Shown: piece by piece, positions 16,972 to 23,312 of the stretch
Position numbering within the stretch: position 1 is the first letter of the stretch
How the letters are laid out: each line of letters opens with the position of its first letter
Assembly: GCA_021324445.1 (NCBI GenBank)
Contig: JAJPJC010000322.1
Location: forward strand, 32,612 to 96,611
DNA from: Isosphaeraceae bacterium
Lineage (GTDB): Bacteria; Planctomycetota; Planctomycetia; Isosphaerales; Isosphaeraceae
Reading direction: 5' to 3'
Length of the DNA stretch: 64,000 nt
The notes under the pieces: model-generated
What the model was told of the DNA's origin: nothing
Seen by the model: only the letters and a program-made list of their open reading frames with translations
Databases searched by the model: none
Made by a program: the position numbers and the translations under genes

Positions 16972-17315
16972 GCCAGCTCCTCCGGATCTCCGCTGCCGCC
17001 GACCAGGATTCATTCCCACCGCTTCGGATCAGGCAGGACCACTACTCACCCCTTTGCAGAGTTCGTGCCATCGTCCGTCTCGGCGAAGACGACTCTGGTC
17101 GATTCGCCATAATCGACCACGAGAATTGGAATTCGGTCGACGAGGCTCCGCACAGCCCGTGAGGCGTTTCGCGGGAAGATCACCGGGCGACTGCCAAAAT
17201 AGCAGCTACCCGAGGAGGTCCTGGCAACCAACCCGGCAAGCTGGCTGCCTTTATGACAGACCCGGTCGAGCGGCCCGGAGGATCGGGTGGAGAGGGACCA
17301 CCCACCGGGCTGGGA
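16972..17315. other. 344 bp gap between Hsp20 row and M56 gene
   Basis: The gap should hold the Hsp20 promoter. One minus-strand frame (17046-17231, TTG start, 60 residues, including VRSLVDRIPILVVDYGESTR) looks slightly protein-like but matches nothing I know and has no clear ribosome site. I leave it uncalled. No CIRCE-type TTAGCACTC repeat is seen. Confidence 0.4.
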
Positions 17316-18869
17316 TTACCAGGCCACGACGAGATTGCGGAGCTCGGTGGCGTGTGGCAGTCCGGTTTCGATCGTGAACCAATCGGACGTGGGTTCGGCC
17401 TGCGAGTCGACCGGCACAGGCTCTCCATCGATCTCCAGGCGCACACCCACACCCGGTCGACGCCGGGAGAGGTGAACCCGGTGCCAGGAGTCAACCTGGT
17501 CCGGTTGGGCCGGGGAGCGGTCAGGATTCCCCAGGGCATGGCCGGCAATGCGAATCTGAGCGAGCTCCCTGGCGGTGGCACGGGCTTCGACCTGGAGATC
17601 GAATTGGGCAGGGAGAGCCAGGGGCAGGACCGAGGGGATGGGCCGACCCCCAGGCGAGAGCGCCTGGGGCTCGGCGCGGAGCTGTCCCACGGCGAACCGT
17701 TGCGAGCGTGGCTGGGTCTGCGCAGTCATGCCCTGCTCGACGGCCGCCGCATCGGGCCAGCGGAGGAACAGGCACGCCGCCATGATCGCGGCCACCACCA
17801 CCGCAAGCTTCGAGGTCCAGGACCAGAGGTGGGGCGCGCGGACCTCGATTGGGAAGGGGCAATGGACCAGCATCAAGACGCGCTGGAACAGCGGCGAGGC
17901 AATCCCCACCGTTCCGGTGGCCGGCCCGCTGGCTCCCGGGGCGGCGCTGCGGCTGTGGACCGGCCCGCCGGGACGCGCCGCCATCGACAGCAGCGAGGAC
18001 GCGTACCCGAAGGAGGAGCCGTACCGCTGGGCGGCCGAACAATCGGCGAGGAACTCCTGGTCCATCACCAGTTGCGATCGCAACCCCCAGATCTGGGGCA
18101 GGAAGAACCAGACCGACTGGGCCAGGCTGGCGACCGTGCCGAACCAATGGTCGGACCGCTCCACGTGCGCGATCTCGTGCAAGAGGCTCAGCCGCAACGC
18201 CTCCGCGTCGCCGTCCGGTTGATCCAGCGAGGTGGGGATCAGGATCCTGGGGCGGACCATGCCGACGACGACCGGGTGCTGGAGCCGGTCCGAGACCCGC
18301 AGGGCCGTGCGGGCCGCCGCCGGAGAGCCCCCGGTGATCAGCTGCTCAAACAGCGCCTGGGCGGCCGGCGACGGCGCGCGCGCGCGGCGGATCAACCATT
18401 GCACTCCTCCGAAGCCCAGCAGGAGCCAGGCCAAGCCGGCGCCGATCCCGGCCAGGTCGAGGAAGAGGAGTCCCCGACGGACCAGAGTCCCCACCCAGGC
18501 CCAGGACTCCGGCCACCGATCCGGAGCGGGCCGATCCCAGGACGCGGCCTCGGGATCCCCAGCCGGCGCGGCCGCCTTCAGGGCAACCGGACCGGGCGAG
18601 ATGAACACCGGGATCGCAACCAGTTGGGAATCGACCAGCACATCGACCAGGTCGAGCCGGGGCAACGGCGCCAGTGCGACCAGCGGGATCATCGCCAGCG
18701 ATGCCAGGAGGGCCACCCGCGCGATCAGGATCCGCCGCGCGGGCTGGCGACAACCCAGCATCGCCAGCGTCACCAAGCTGGCGAACAGCGTGGTCGACAA
18801 CGTCGCATCGAACAGGAGCGCGCCGATGCGATCCACGTCGACGCCATCCAGCAGTCCGAAGATTGACAC
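17316..18869 (-). CDS. BlaR1-like M56 family membrane metallopeptidase
   Basis: A 517-residue membrane protease starting with GTG at 18869. The N-terminal third holds several hydrophobic helices. The zinc motif HEIAH lies at residues 231-235 within LRLSLLHEIAHVERSDH, and DQEFLAD about 30 residues later gives the third ligand Glu. This is the MecR1/BlaR1-type M56 peptidase arrangement. After a further helix (AVVVAAIMAACLFL) comes a 130-residue presumably periplasmic tail that does not resemble a penicillin-binding sensor, so the signal is unlikely to be beta-lactam. It follows the blaI-like gene by 61 bp in one transcription unit; in known systems the protease destroys or inactivates the repressor once a signal is sensed. 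A perfect hairpin lies between the genes. Confidence 0.88.
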   Translation of the reverse strand: MSIFGLLDGVDVDRIGALLFDATLSTTLFASLVTLAMLGCRQPARRILIARVALLASLAMIPLVALAPLPRLDLVDVLVDSQLVAIPVFISPGPVALKAAAPAGDPEAASWDRPAPDRWPESWAWVGTLVRRGLLFLDLAGIGAGLAWLLLGFGGVQWLIRRARAPSPAAQALFEQLITGGSPAAARTALRVSDRLQHPVVVGMVRPRILIPTSLDQPDGDAEALRLSLLHEIAHVERSDHWFGTVASLAQSVWFFLPQIWGLRSQLVMDQEFLADCSAAQRYGSSFGYASSLLSMAARPGGPVHSRSAAPGASGPATGTVGIASPLFQRVLMLVHCPFPIEVRAPHLWSWTSKLAVVVAAIMAACLFLRWPDAAAVEQGMTAQTQPRSQRFAVGQLRAEPQALSPGGRPIPSVLPLALPAQFDLQVEARATARELAQIRIAGHALGNPDRSPAQPDQVDSWHRVHLSRRRPGVGVRLEIDGEPVPVDSQAEPTSDWFTIETGLPHATELRNLVVAW

Positions 18870-18896
18870 GTTTCAACCACTTCGATCGTGACAACC

Positions 18897-18922
18897 GGCT
18901 CCCGGCGCGGAGGCCGGGAGCC
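18897..18922 (-). promoter_or_regulatory. Perfect 10-bp hairpin between the BlaI-like and M56 genes
   Basis: GGCTCCCGGC (18897-18906) and GCCGGGAGCC (18913-18922) pair perfectly around a 6-nt loop. It lies 8 nt after the regulator stop and 27 nt before the protease GTG. No T-run follows on the transcribed strand, so it is not a standard terminator. It may set the regulator-to-protease ratio by attenuation, RNA processing or mRNA stability. Confidence 0.6.
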
Positions 18923-18930
18923 AGGTCTTG

Positions 18931-19365
18931 TCAATAATCCTCCACCGCGCACGGCTCGAGACAGTCTTCCGCCCGGAGGGTGGATTGCCGCTGGGCTTCG
19001 TCGATCATCGCCCGCAGCCGGTCCAGCTCGTCGGCAGTCGGCGACCTGGAACCCAGCAGGGCGACCATCACCCGGTCGAGCGCTCCGTCGAAGACGCGAT
19101 CGACAAACCGGCGCGTCAGTTCGCCAATCGTCCGCTCCGACGACTTCTTGGGGATGTAAACAAACGTTCGACCTTCAACGACGTGTCGCACCAATCCTTT
19201 CTTATCCTCCATGATGTTCAGCAAGGTCTGCACGGTGCTGTAAGCGACCGGACCCGCCGTCCGGTTCAAGTCCTCTTGCACCTCGCGCACGCTCGCCCGC
19301 CCGCGAGCCCACAGGATCTTCATGATCTCCAGTTCCCGATCCGTCACCATCTGTGTCTTCCGCAT
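18931..19365 (-). CDS. BlaI/MecI/CopY family transcriptional repressor
   Basis: A 144-residue repressor. The winged helix spans about residues 5-80: VTDRELEIMKILWARGRASV, REVQEDLNR, and the recognition-helix region YSTVQTLLNIMEDKKGLVRH, followed by EGRTFVYIPKKS. The C-terminal part (residues 85-130) is the dimerisation helix bundle (LTRRFVDRVFDGALDRVMVA). The ATG has AGAGGAGAGG upstream. In characterised systems BlaI dimers repress their own operon and targets until the partner M56 protease is activated; here that partner is the next gene. Upstream (19400-19420) there is a short direct repeat, CGTAACGTAACG on the plus strand, that might be part of an operator, but no clear BlaI dyad is visible. 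Confidence 0.92.
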   Translation of the reverse strand: MRKTQMVTDRELEIMKILWARGRASVREVQEDLNRTAGPVAYSTVQTLLNIMEDKKGLVRHVVEGRTFVYIPKKSSERTIGELTRRFVDRVFDGALDRVMVALLGSRSPTADELDRLRAMIDEAQRQSTLRAEDCLEPCAVEDY

Positions 19366-19521
19366 GGTCCTCTCCTCTGATGACGAAGAAAACGAGGATA
19401 ATCAGACTCGTAACGTAACGTCCGCCATCACAATACGCAACCCGAAGCAACTCGGAATTTGCGCGTCTCCTCCCGATTACCAGGAGGAAACCTGGGAGAG
19501 ATGGGGGGACTCACCGGCCTC

Positions 19522-20235
19522 CTACGGACCGGAGGATGGGTGATGGTGGCGGATCGCGGCGAGCCGCTGGGCCAGCATCGCCGGGAACCGGCCAAACCAA
19601 CGCTGATTCAGGGGGGAGGGGTGGGGCAGCGGATACAGCACGAGGGACTTGGCCGGCATCTTGGGCGACTCGCTGGCGGGAAGCTGGCAGGGGAACGCCG
19701 TCTCGAACCGGGCCTCCGTCGTGCCGATGGATTGGAATGCCGCGGCATCTCCATACGGCGCAAACCATTGGAACGCCTCGGTACCGAGCGTGATGACCTG
19801 GTCCCCCTTCCAGTATCGGGCCAGCAGTTCCTGGAGGAACGTCCGGAACCGCTGCCGCACGCCTTGGGGATAGGCCTTGTTCCCGGGCGGCTTGTACGGA
19901 ACCGTGTTGGTGAGGAGGGCGTATTGAAGGGCTTCCTGGAGCGGGGGCGTCCCCGGGGCCGCCGGCGAGGCGGCCCGGCCGGGATTCCAGGCCTCGATCA
20001 GCCCCAGGCGAACCAGCCGCCCCGCCGCCCCGATCAGCGGCTGACCGGCCGCGACTTCATCCTTGCCCAGGTCGCGCCCGACGATGCAAACCGGGGCCTC
20101 GAGCGAGCCGGCGAACAGGATCGGGTCCCTCGGGTCACGTCCCGATCGGCGGTAGACCGGCTCGTCGATCGGGAACTCCGCGCGCTCCGCCTCCCGCCGC
20201 ACCGCGGCCAGCAGCCTGTCGATGTTCGCTGTCAT
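19522..20235 (-). CDS. Uracil-DNA glycosylase superfamily protein
   Basis: A 237-residue protein of the UDG superfamily. VCIVGRDLGKDEVAAGQPL with IGAAGRLVRLGL corresponds to the GEAPGxxEdxxGxPFxGxAG block of family 4/5-like enzymes, with the acidic residue in place. LLTNTVPYKPPGN matches the conserved xTNxV(K) strand, VITLGTEAFQWFAP the middle strand, and YPLPHPSPLNQRW the C-terminal HPSP loop that contacts DNA. I do not see the four cysteines of the iron-sulfur family-4 enzymes. The frame is open far upstream, but that part lies antisense to cimA. MTANIDRLL at 20235 is the first sensible start; it lacks a ribosome site and lies inside a repeat element. Likely role: base-excision repair of uracil. 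Confidence 0.85.
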   Translation of the reverse strand: MTANIDRLLAAVRREAERAEFPIDEPVYRRSGRDPRDPILFAGSLEAPVCIVGRDLGKDEVAAGQPLIGAAGRLVRLGLIEAWNPGRAASPAAPGTPPLQEALQYALLTNTVPYKPPGNKAYPQGVRQRFRTFLQELLARYWKGDQVITLGTEAFQWFAPYGDAAAFQSIGTTEARFETAFPCQLPASESPKMPAKSLVLYPLPHPSPLNQRWFGRFPAMLAQRLAAIRHHHPSSGP

Positions 20236-20246
20236 TGTCCGTGGTC

Positions 20247-20392
20247 CATTTTGTCCGTTGTCCGTTGTCCGGTGTCCGTTGTATCGTGAATGCCACGCGC
20301 TTGCGATCCAAGTTCGAGATCCCAGCGGGTTTCCTCTCAGCCAAGGGCCCTGGGCCATCCCCACAACGGACAACGGACAAAAGGACAAATGG
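20247..20392. repeat. TTGTCCGTTGTCC inverted repeat across a divergent promoter region
   Basis: The left arm (from 20247) reads CCATTTTGTCCGTTGTCCG with a further TTGTCCGGTGTCCGTTGT. The right arm (20363-20392) is its reverse complement with small differences: ACAACGGACAACGGACAAAA then GGACAAATGG. The arms enclose about 80 bp. The element fills nearly the whole gap between the UDG gene and cimA, and its right arm contains the cimA ATG. Confidence 0.75.
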
Positions 20393-21999
20393 CACGCATC
20401 TTCATTTACGACACTACGTTGCGCGACGGGAGCCAGGGTGAGGGGGTTCATTTCTCGCTCCAGGATAAGCTGCTGCTCACGGCCCGGCTGGACGAGCTGG
20501 GACTGGACTATATCGAGGGAGGATATCCGCTTTCCAACCCCAAGGACGCCGCCTATTTCCGCGCGGTGCGCGACCGCGAGTTGAAGCATGCCAAGATCGC
20601 GGCCTTCGGCATGACGCGGCGTCGGGATGTCGCCGCCGAGGACGACGTGGGAATGAAGGCTCTGGTCGCGGCCGAGACTCCCGCGATCACGATCGTGGGC
20701 AAGAGCTGGGACTTGCACGTCCACGACGTCCTGGGGGTGTCGTTGGAGGAGAACTTGCGGATGATTGGCGACTCGATCGGCTTCTGTACGGCGCACACGG
20801 CGGAGGTGATTTACGACGCCGAACACTTCTTCGACGGCTTCCGGCGCAATCCCGACTATGCGATGCGGACCCTCCAGGCCGCGGCGGACGCCGGCGCCGC
20901 CTGGATTGTCCTGTGCGACACCAATGGCGGCGCCCTGCCGGAGGATGTCGCCGAAGCGGTGGCCCAGGTCAAGGCCGCACTCGCCGTGCCCCTGGGCATC
21001 CACACCCACAATGACGGCGACCTGGCCGTGGCCAACGCGCTGGCGGCCGTCCAGCACGGTGCGCGTCAGGTGCAGGGGACGATCAACGGCCTGGGCGAGC
21101 GGTGCGGCAACGTCGATCTGTGCAGCGTGGCCGCCAACCTGGCGTTGAAGTATCCCGGGTATGAACTGCTCCTGCCCGGCCGGCTGGAACACCTGACCGA
21201 GGTCTCGCGCTATGTCTACGAGACGGCCAACATGAACTTCCGGGCCAATCAGCCGTTCGTGGGGGCCAGTGCGTTCGCCAACAAGGGAGGCATGCACGTC
21301 CACGGGATCCGCAAGAACGCGGCCAGTTACGAGCACATCGACCCGGCGCGGGTCGGCAACGAGCGCCGGGTGCTGGTCAGCGAGCTCTCCGGCAAGTCGA
21401 ATATCGCCGAGAAGCTCAGCGAGTACGGGCTGGAGCAGGACGGCGGCTTGCTCGCCCGGGTGCTCGACCGGGTCCAGGACCTGGAGAACGAGGGTTATCA
21501 GTTCGAGGCGGCCGAGGCCTCGTTCGTGCTCCTGGTCGAGCGGCTGGCCGGCCGTCACCACGCCGCCTTCGAGGTGCTGGGCTACCACGTCAGCGTCAGC
21601 GGCCGGCTGGGCCGGGAGCCGTCGACGTCCACCGAGGCGACCATCAAGCTGCGCGCCGGCAACTCGTTCGAGCACACCGTCAGCGAGGGAGATGGACCGG
21701 TCAACGCGCTGGACGGGGCCTTGCGCAAGGCCCTGGAGGGCCACTTCCCCCGCCTCAAGGAGATGCACCTGGTCGATTACAAGGTCCGGGTGATCAACGC
21801 GCGGGCCGGCACCGCCGCGCGGGTCCGCGTCGTCATCGAGAGCCAGGACAACGACGACGTCTGGGGGACCGTCGGCGTCTCGGAGAACGTGATCGAGGCG
21901 AGCTGGCTGGCTCTGGCCGATGCGTTTGAATATAAGCTCGCCAAGGACGCGGGGGCCGTCTCCTCATCCAAGCGGGTCCCGATCGAATCGACCGCCTGA
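20389..21999 (+). CDS. cimA: Citramalate synthase
   Basis: A 536-residue enzyme of the HMGL/LeuA superfamily that condenses pyruvate with acetyl-CoA to (R)-citramalate, the first step of threonine-independent isoleucine synthesis. The TIM barrel begins IFIYDTTLRDGSQGEGV, with the metal and catalytic Arg-Asp of DTTLRDG, and continues with the HTHNDGDLAVANALAA metal-binding block and GTINGLGERCGNVDL. The C-terminal LeuA regulatory domain (about 400-520) is present, with VKLR-type strands and NALDGALRKALEG. GFCTAHTAEVIYDAEHFFDG is characteristic of the CimA subgroup rather than 2-isopropylmalate synthase. The ATG at 20389 is used; upstream sequence is repeat DNA. The only purine-rich stretch before it (AAAAGGAC) comes from the repeat. 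No other ilv or leu genes are adjacent. Confidence 0.93.
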   Translation: MARIFIYDTTLRDGSQGEGVHFSLQDKLLLTARLDELGLDYIEGGYPLSNPKDAAYFRAVRDRELKHAKIAAFGMTRRRDVAAEDDVGMKALVAAETPAITIVGKSWDLHVHDVLGVSLEENLRMIGDSIGFCTAHTAEVIYDAEHFFDGFRRNPDYAMRTLQAAADAGAAWIVLCDTNGGALPEDVAEAVAQVKAALAVPLGIHTHNDGDLAVANALAAVQHGARQVQGTINGLGERCGNVDLCSVAANLALKYPGYELLLPGRLEHLTEVSRYVYETANMNFRANQPFVGASAFANKGGMHVHGIRKNAASYEHIDPARVGNERRVLVSELSGKSNIAEKLSEYGLEQDGGLLARVLDRVQDLENEGYQFEAAEASFVLLVERLAGRHHAAFEVLGYHVSVSGRLGREPSTSTEATIKLRAGNSFEHTVSEGDGPVNALDGALRKALEGHFPRLKEMHLVDYKVRVINARAGTAARVRVVIESQDNDDVWGTVGVSENVIEASWLALADAFEYKLAKDAGAVSSSKRVPIESTA

Positions 22000-22009
22000 G
22001 TCCTCATGG

Positions 22010-22031
22010 AGGTCAGGCTCAAGCCTGACCT
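22010..22031. repeat. REP-like palindrome, copy 2 (single)
   Basis: AGGTCAGGCT (22010-22019) and AGCCTGACCT (22022-22031) form a perfect 10-bp stem with a 2-nt loop. It starts 10 nt after the cimA stop and ends about 23 nt before the DinB start. It shares the GTCAGGCT/AGCCTGAC core and the flanking CTAC with the copies at 2139 and 32012. Confidence 0.8.
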
Positions 22032-22054
22032 ACTTGCACCCGGAGAGAACCGAC

Positions 22055-22555
22055 ATGGCCCAATCCCCCTCTTCCTCAGATCTGGCCCGCCTGACGGCCG
22101 ACGAGTTCGGCCGGTACTTCCGCCACCTGGCGTCGCGCGTCGAACGCGCCGTGCGCTCGGTCACGGAAGAGCAGCTCTGGACCAAGCCGTTCCCGTTCGG
22201 CAACAGCATCGGCCACCTGGTCCTGCACCTGACCGGCAACCTGAATCATTACATCGGGGCCCGTGTTGCCGGCACCGGCTACGTCCGCCATCGCGAGCAC
22301 GAGTTCACCGACCCGGTGCGCCATCCCACCGAGGAACTCCTGGCCAACTTCCACCGGGCGGTGGACCTGGTCGTCCAGACGATCGAATCCCAGGACGCCG
22401 CCACGCTGGCCACGCCGGTCGCCGATGAGCCGCCCGTGCAAACCCGGCTCGGCTTGTTCCTGGTCTGCGCCGCCCACCTGAACAACCACATCGGCCAGAT
22501 GAGCTACCTGGTCCAGGCGCTCCAGGCCAGCACCCAGGAGCCGCCGGTGTGGTGA
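22055..22555 (+). CDS. DinB family protein (DUF1572-like)
   Basis: A 166-residue four-helix-bundle protein of the DinB/YfiT type. FGRYFRHLASRVERAVRSVT forms the first helix; FPFGNSIGHLVLHLTGNLNH provides the first metal-ligand histidines; HLNNHIGQMSYLVQAL near the C-terminus supplies the last one. Members bind a divalent metal; some are thiol-dependent transferases (bacillithiol or mycothiol), many are uncharacterised. The ATG at 22055 follows CGGAGAG by 6-7 nt. It lies downstream of cimA on the same strand, with the palindrome between them, and may be a separate unit. Substrate unknown. Confidence 0.85.
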   Translation: MAQSPSSSDLARLTADEFGRYFRHLASRVERAVRSVTEEQLWTKPFPFGNSIGHLVLHLTGNLNHYIGARVAGTGYVRHREHEFTDPVRHPTEELLANFHRAVDLVVQTIESQDAATLATPVADEPPVQTRLGLFLVCAAHLNNHIGQMSYLVQALQASTQEPPVW

Positions 22556-22692
22556 GGAGCGCGCCCGGACCATCCTGCATGGAGAGTGCTTGCATTCGCG
22601 AACCCGGTTGAGCGCCCGGAGTGTCCGTCCTATAATCACTTGGGACTTGGCGGGCCTGAACCAGGTCCGTCGTTGAGGCTGCGGAGGGGATC

Positions 22693-22995
22693 ATGGACAT
22701 CACGCAGGAGTTCTTGGTACTCCCTTGCGAGGGAGGCGTTCGGGTCTACGGCGTCCACGACTTCCCCTCGGGAACCTGGGTCGGCCGTGATGCTCAGAAG
22801 CTGCATGTTGTCGGGCCGGTCTGGGTCAGGCCGCCACGGCCGGAACTCACCGCGGCCCAATGGGAGAAGTGGCAGGACATCCTCCGAGAGGCCGGGTTTT
22901 CGGTCACGGTCGGGCCATTCTGGACGTCAACGCCGAGCGGCCGCTACCACCTCCTGGAGGACGTCAGGGATGAGTTACTCCGTTCAGCTCGATGA
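22693..22995 (+). CDS. Uncharacterised 100-aa protein overlapping the next gene
   Basis: A 100-residue protein with a strong ribosome site (GGAGGGG, 4 nt before the ATG). The N-terminal half looks beta-rich (EFLVLPCEGGVRVYGVHDFP then LHVVGPVWVRPP), the C-terminal half alpha/beta (TAAQWEKWQDILREAGFSVT). There is no membrane segment or signal peptide. I do not recognise the family. Its last 26 bp overlap the start of the next gene in another frame, so the two are cotranscribed and probably translationally coupled. With the next protein resembling a RelE/ParE-type fold, a toxin-antitoxin or immunity-like pair is possible, but that is inference only. Confidence 0.65.
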   Translation: MDITQEFLVLPCEGGVRVYGVHDFPSGTWVGRDAQKLHVVGPVWVRPPRPELTAAQWEKWQDILREAGFSVTVGPFWTSTPSGRYHLLEDVRDELLRSAR

Positions 22996-23266
22996 CGACG
23001 TCAAGGCCAAGATCACGGCCTGGGGGCTGCCAAAGGAAGGGATCGGCGCGATCCTGCAGCGCATGGACGAACTCCGAGAGGAGCCCAGCCGGAACCTGCT
23101 TCGGGTTGAATCCTCGCCCCATCCCCTTCAGACCGACATCGTCTATCGTGATCCCGGCCCACCGGCACGGGATTGCTTGATTGTCCTGTTCGTGCGCTAT
23201 GGCGTCGACGAAGAGACCTTGAGGATCGTCGATTGCGACCGGTATTTCGATGATAAACTCGCTTGA
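22970..23266 (+). CDS. Uncharacterised 98-aa protein, ParE/RelE-like appearance
   Basis: A 98-residue protein. The ATG at 22970 follows GGAGG by 9 nt inside the previous gene. It reads SYSVQLDDDVKAKITAWGLP, GAILQRMDELREEPSRNLLR, then LIVLFVRYGVDEETLRIVDC. The order of strand, two helices and a four-stranded sheet, with a basic stretch after the second helix, resembles RelE/ParE-type ribonuclease or gyrase toxins, but no diagnostic catalytic residues can be pointed to. The gene ends 46 bp before valS on the same strand. Function unassigned. Confidence 0.62.
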   Translation: MSYSVQLDDDVKAKITAWGLPKEGIGAILQRMDELREEPSRNLLRVESSPHPLQTDIVYRDPGPPARDCLIVLFVRYGVDEETLRIVDCDRYFDDKLA

Positions 23267-23312
23267 TCATTCGCCGAGGTCTTCTCGCCGGCCCAACGTT
23301 CCAAAATCAAGC

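Noticed and set aside
17046..17231. A 60-codon minus-strand frame between the M56 and Hsp20 genes
   Set aside because: Part of it (IPILVVDYGESTR) looks protein-like, but it has only a TTG start, no ribosome site and no known relative.
19390..19440. A BlaI operator upstream of the repressor
   Set aside because: Only a direct repeat (CGTAACGTAACG) is visible; no inverted TACTAC/GTAGTA-type dyad could be found.
20236..20392. A CRISPR array
   Set aside because: The repeats are short, partly overlapping and inverted, with no regularly spaced unique spacers and no cas genes.
19522..21768. A UDG gene extended to 748 residues
   Set aside because: The extra N-terminal 500 residues are antisense to cimA and carry no recognisable sequence; the protein starts at 20235.
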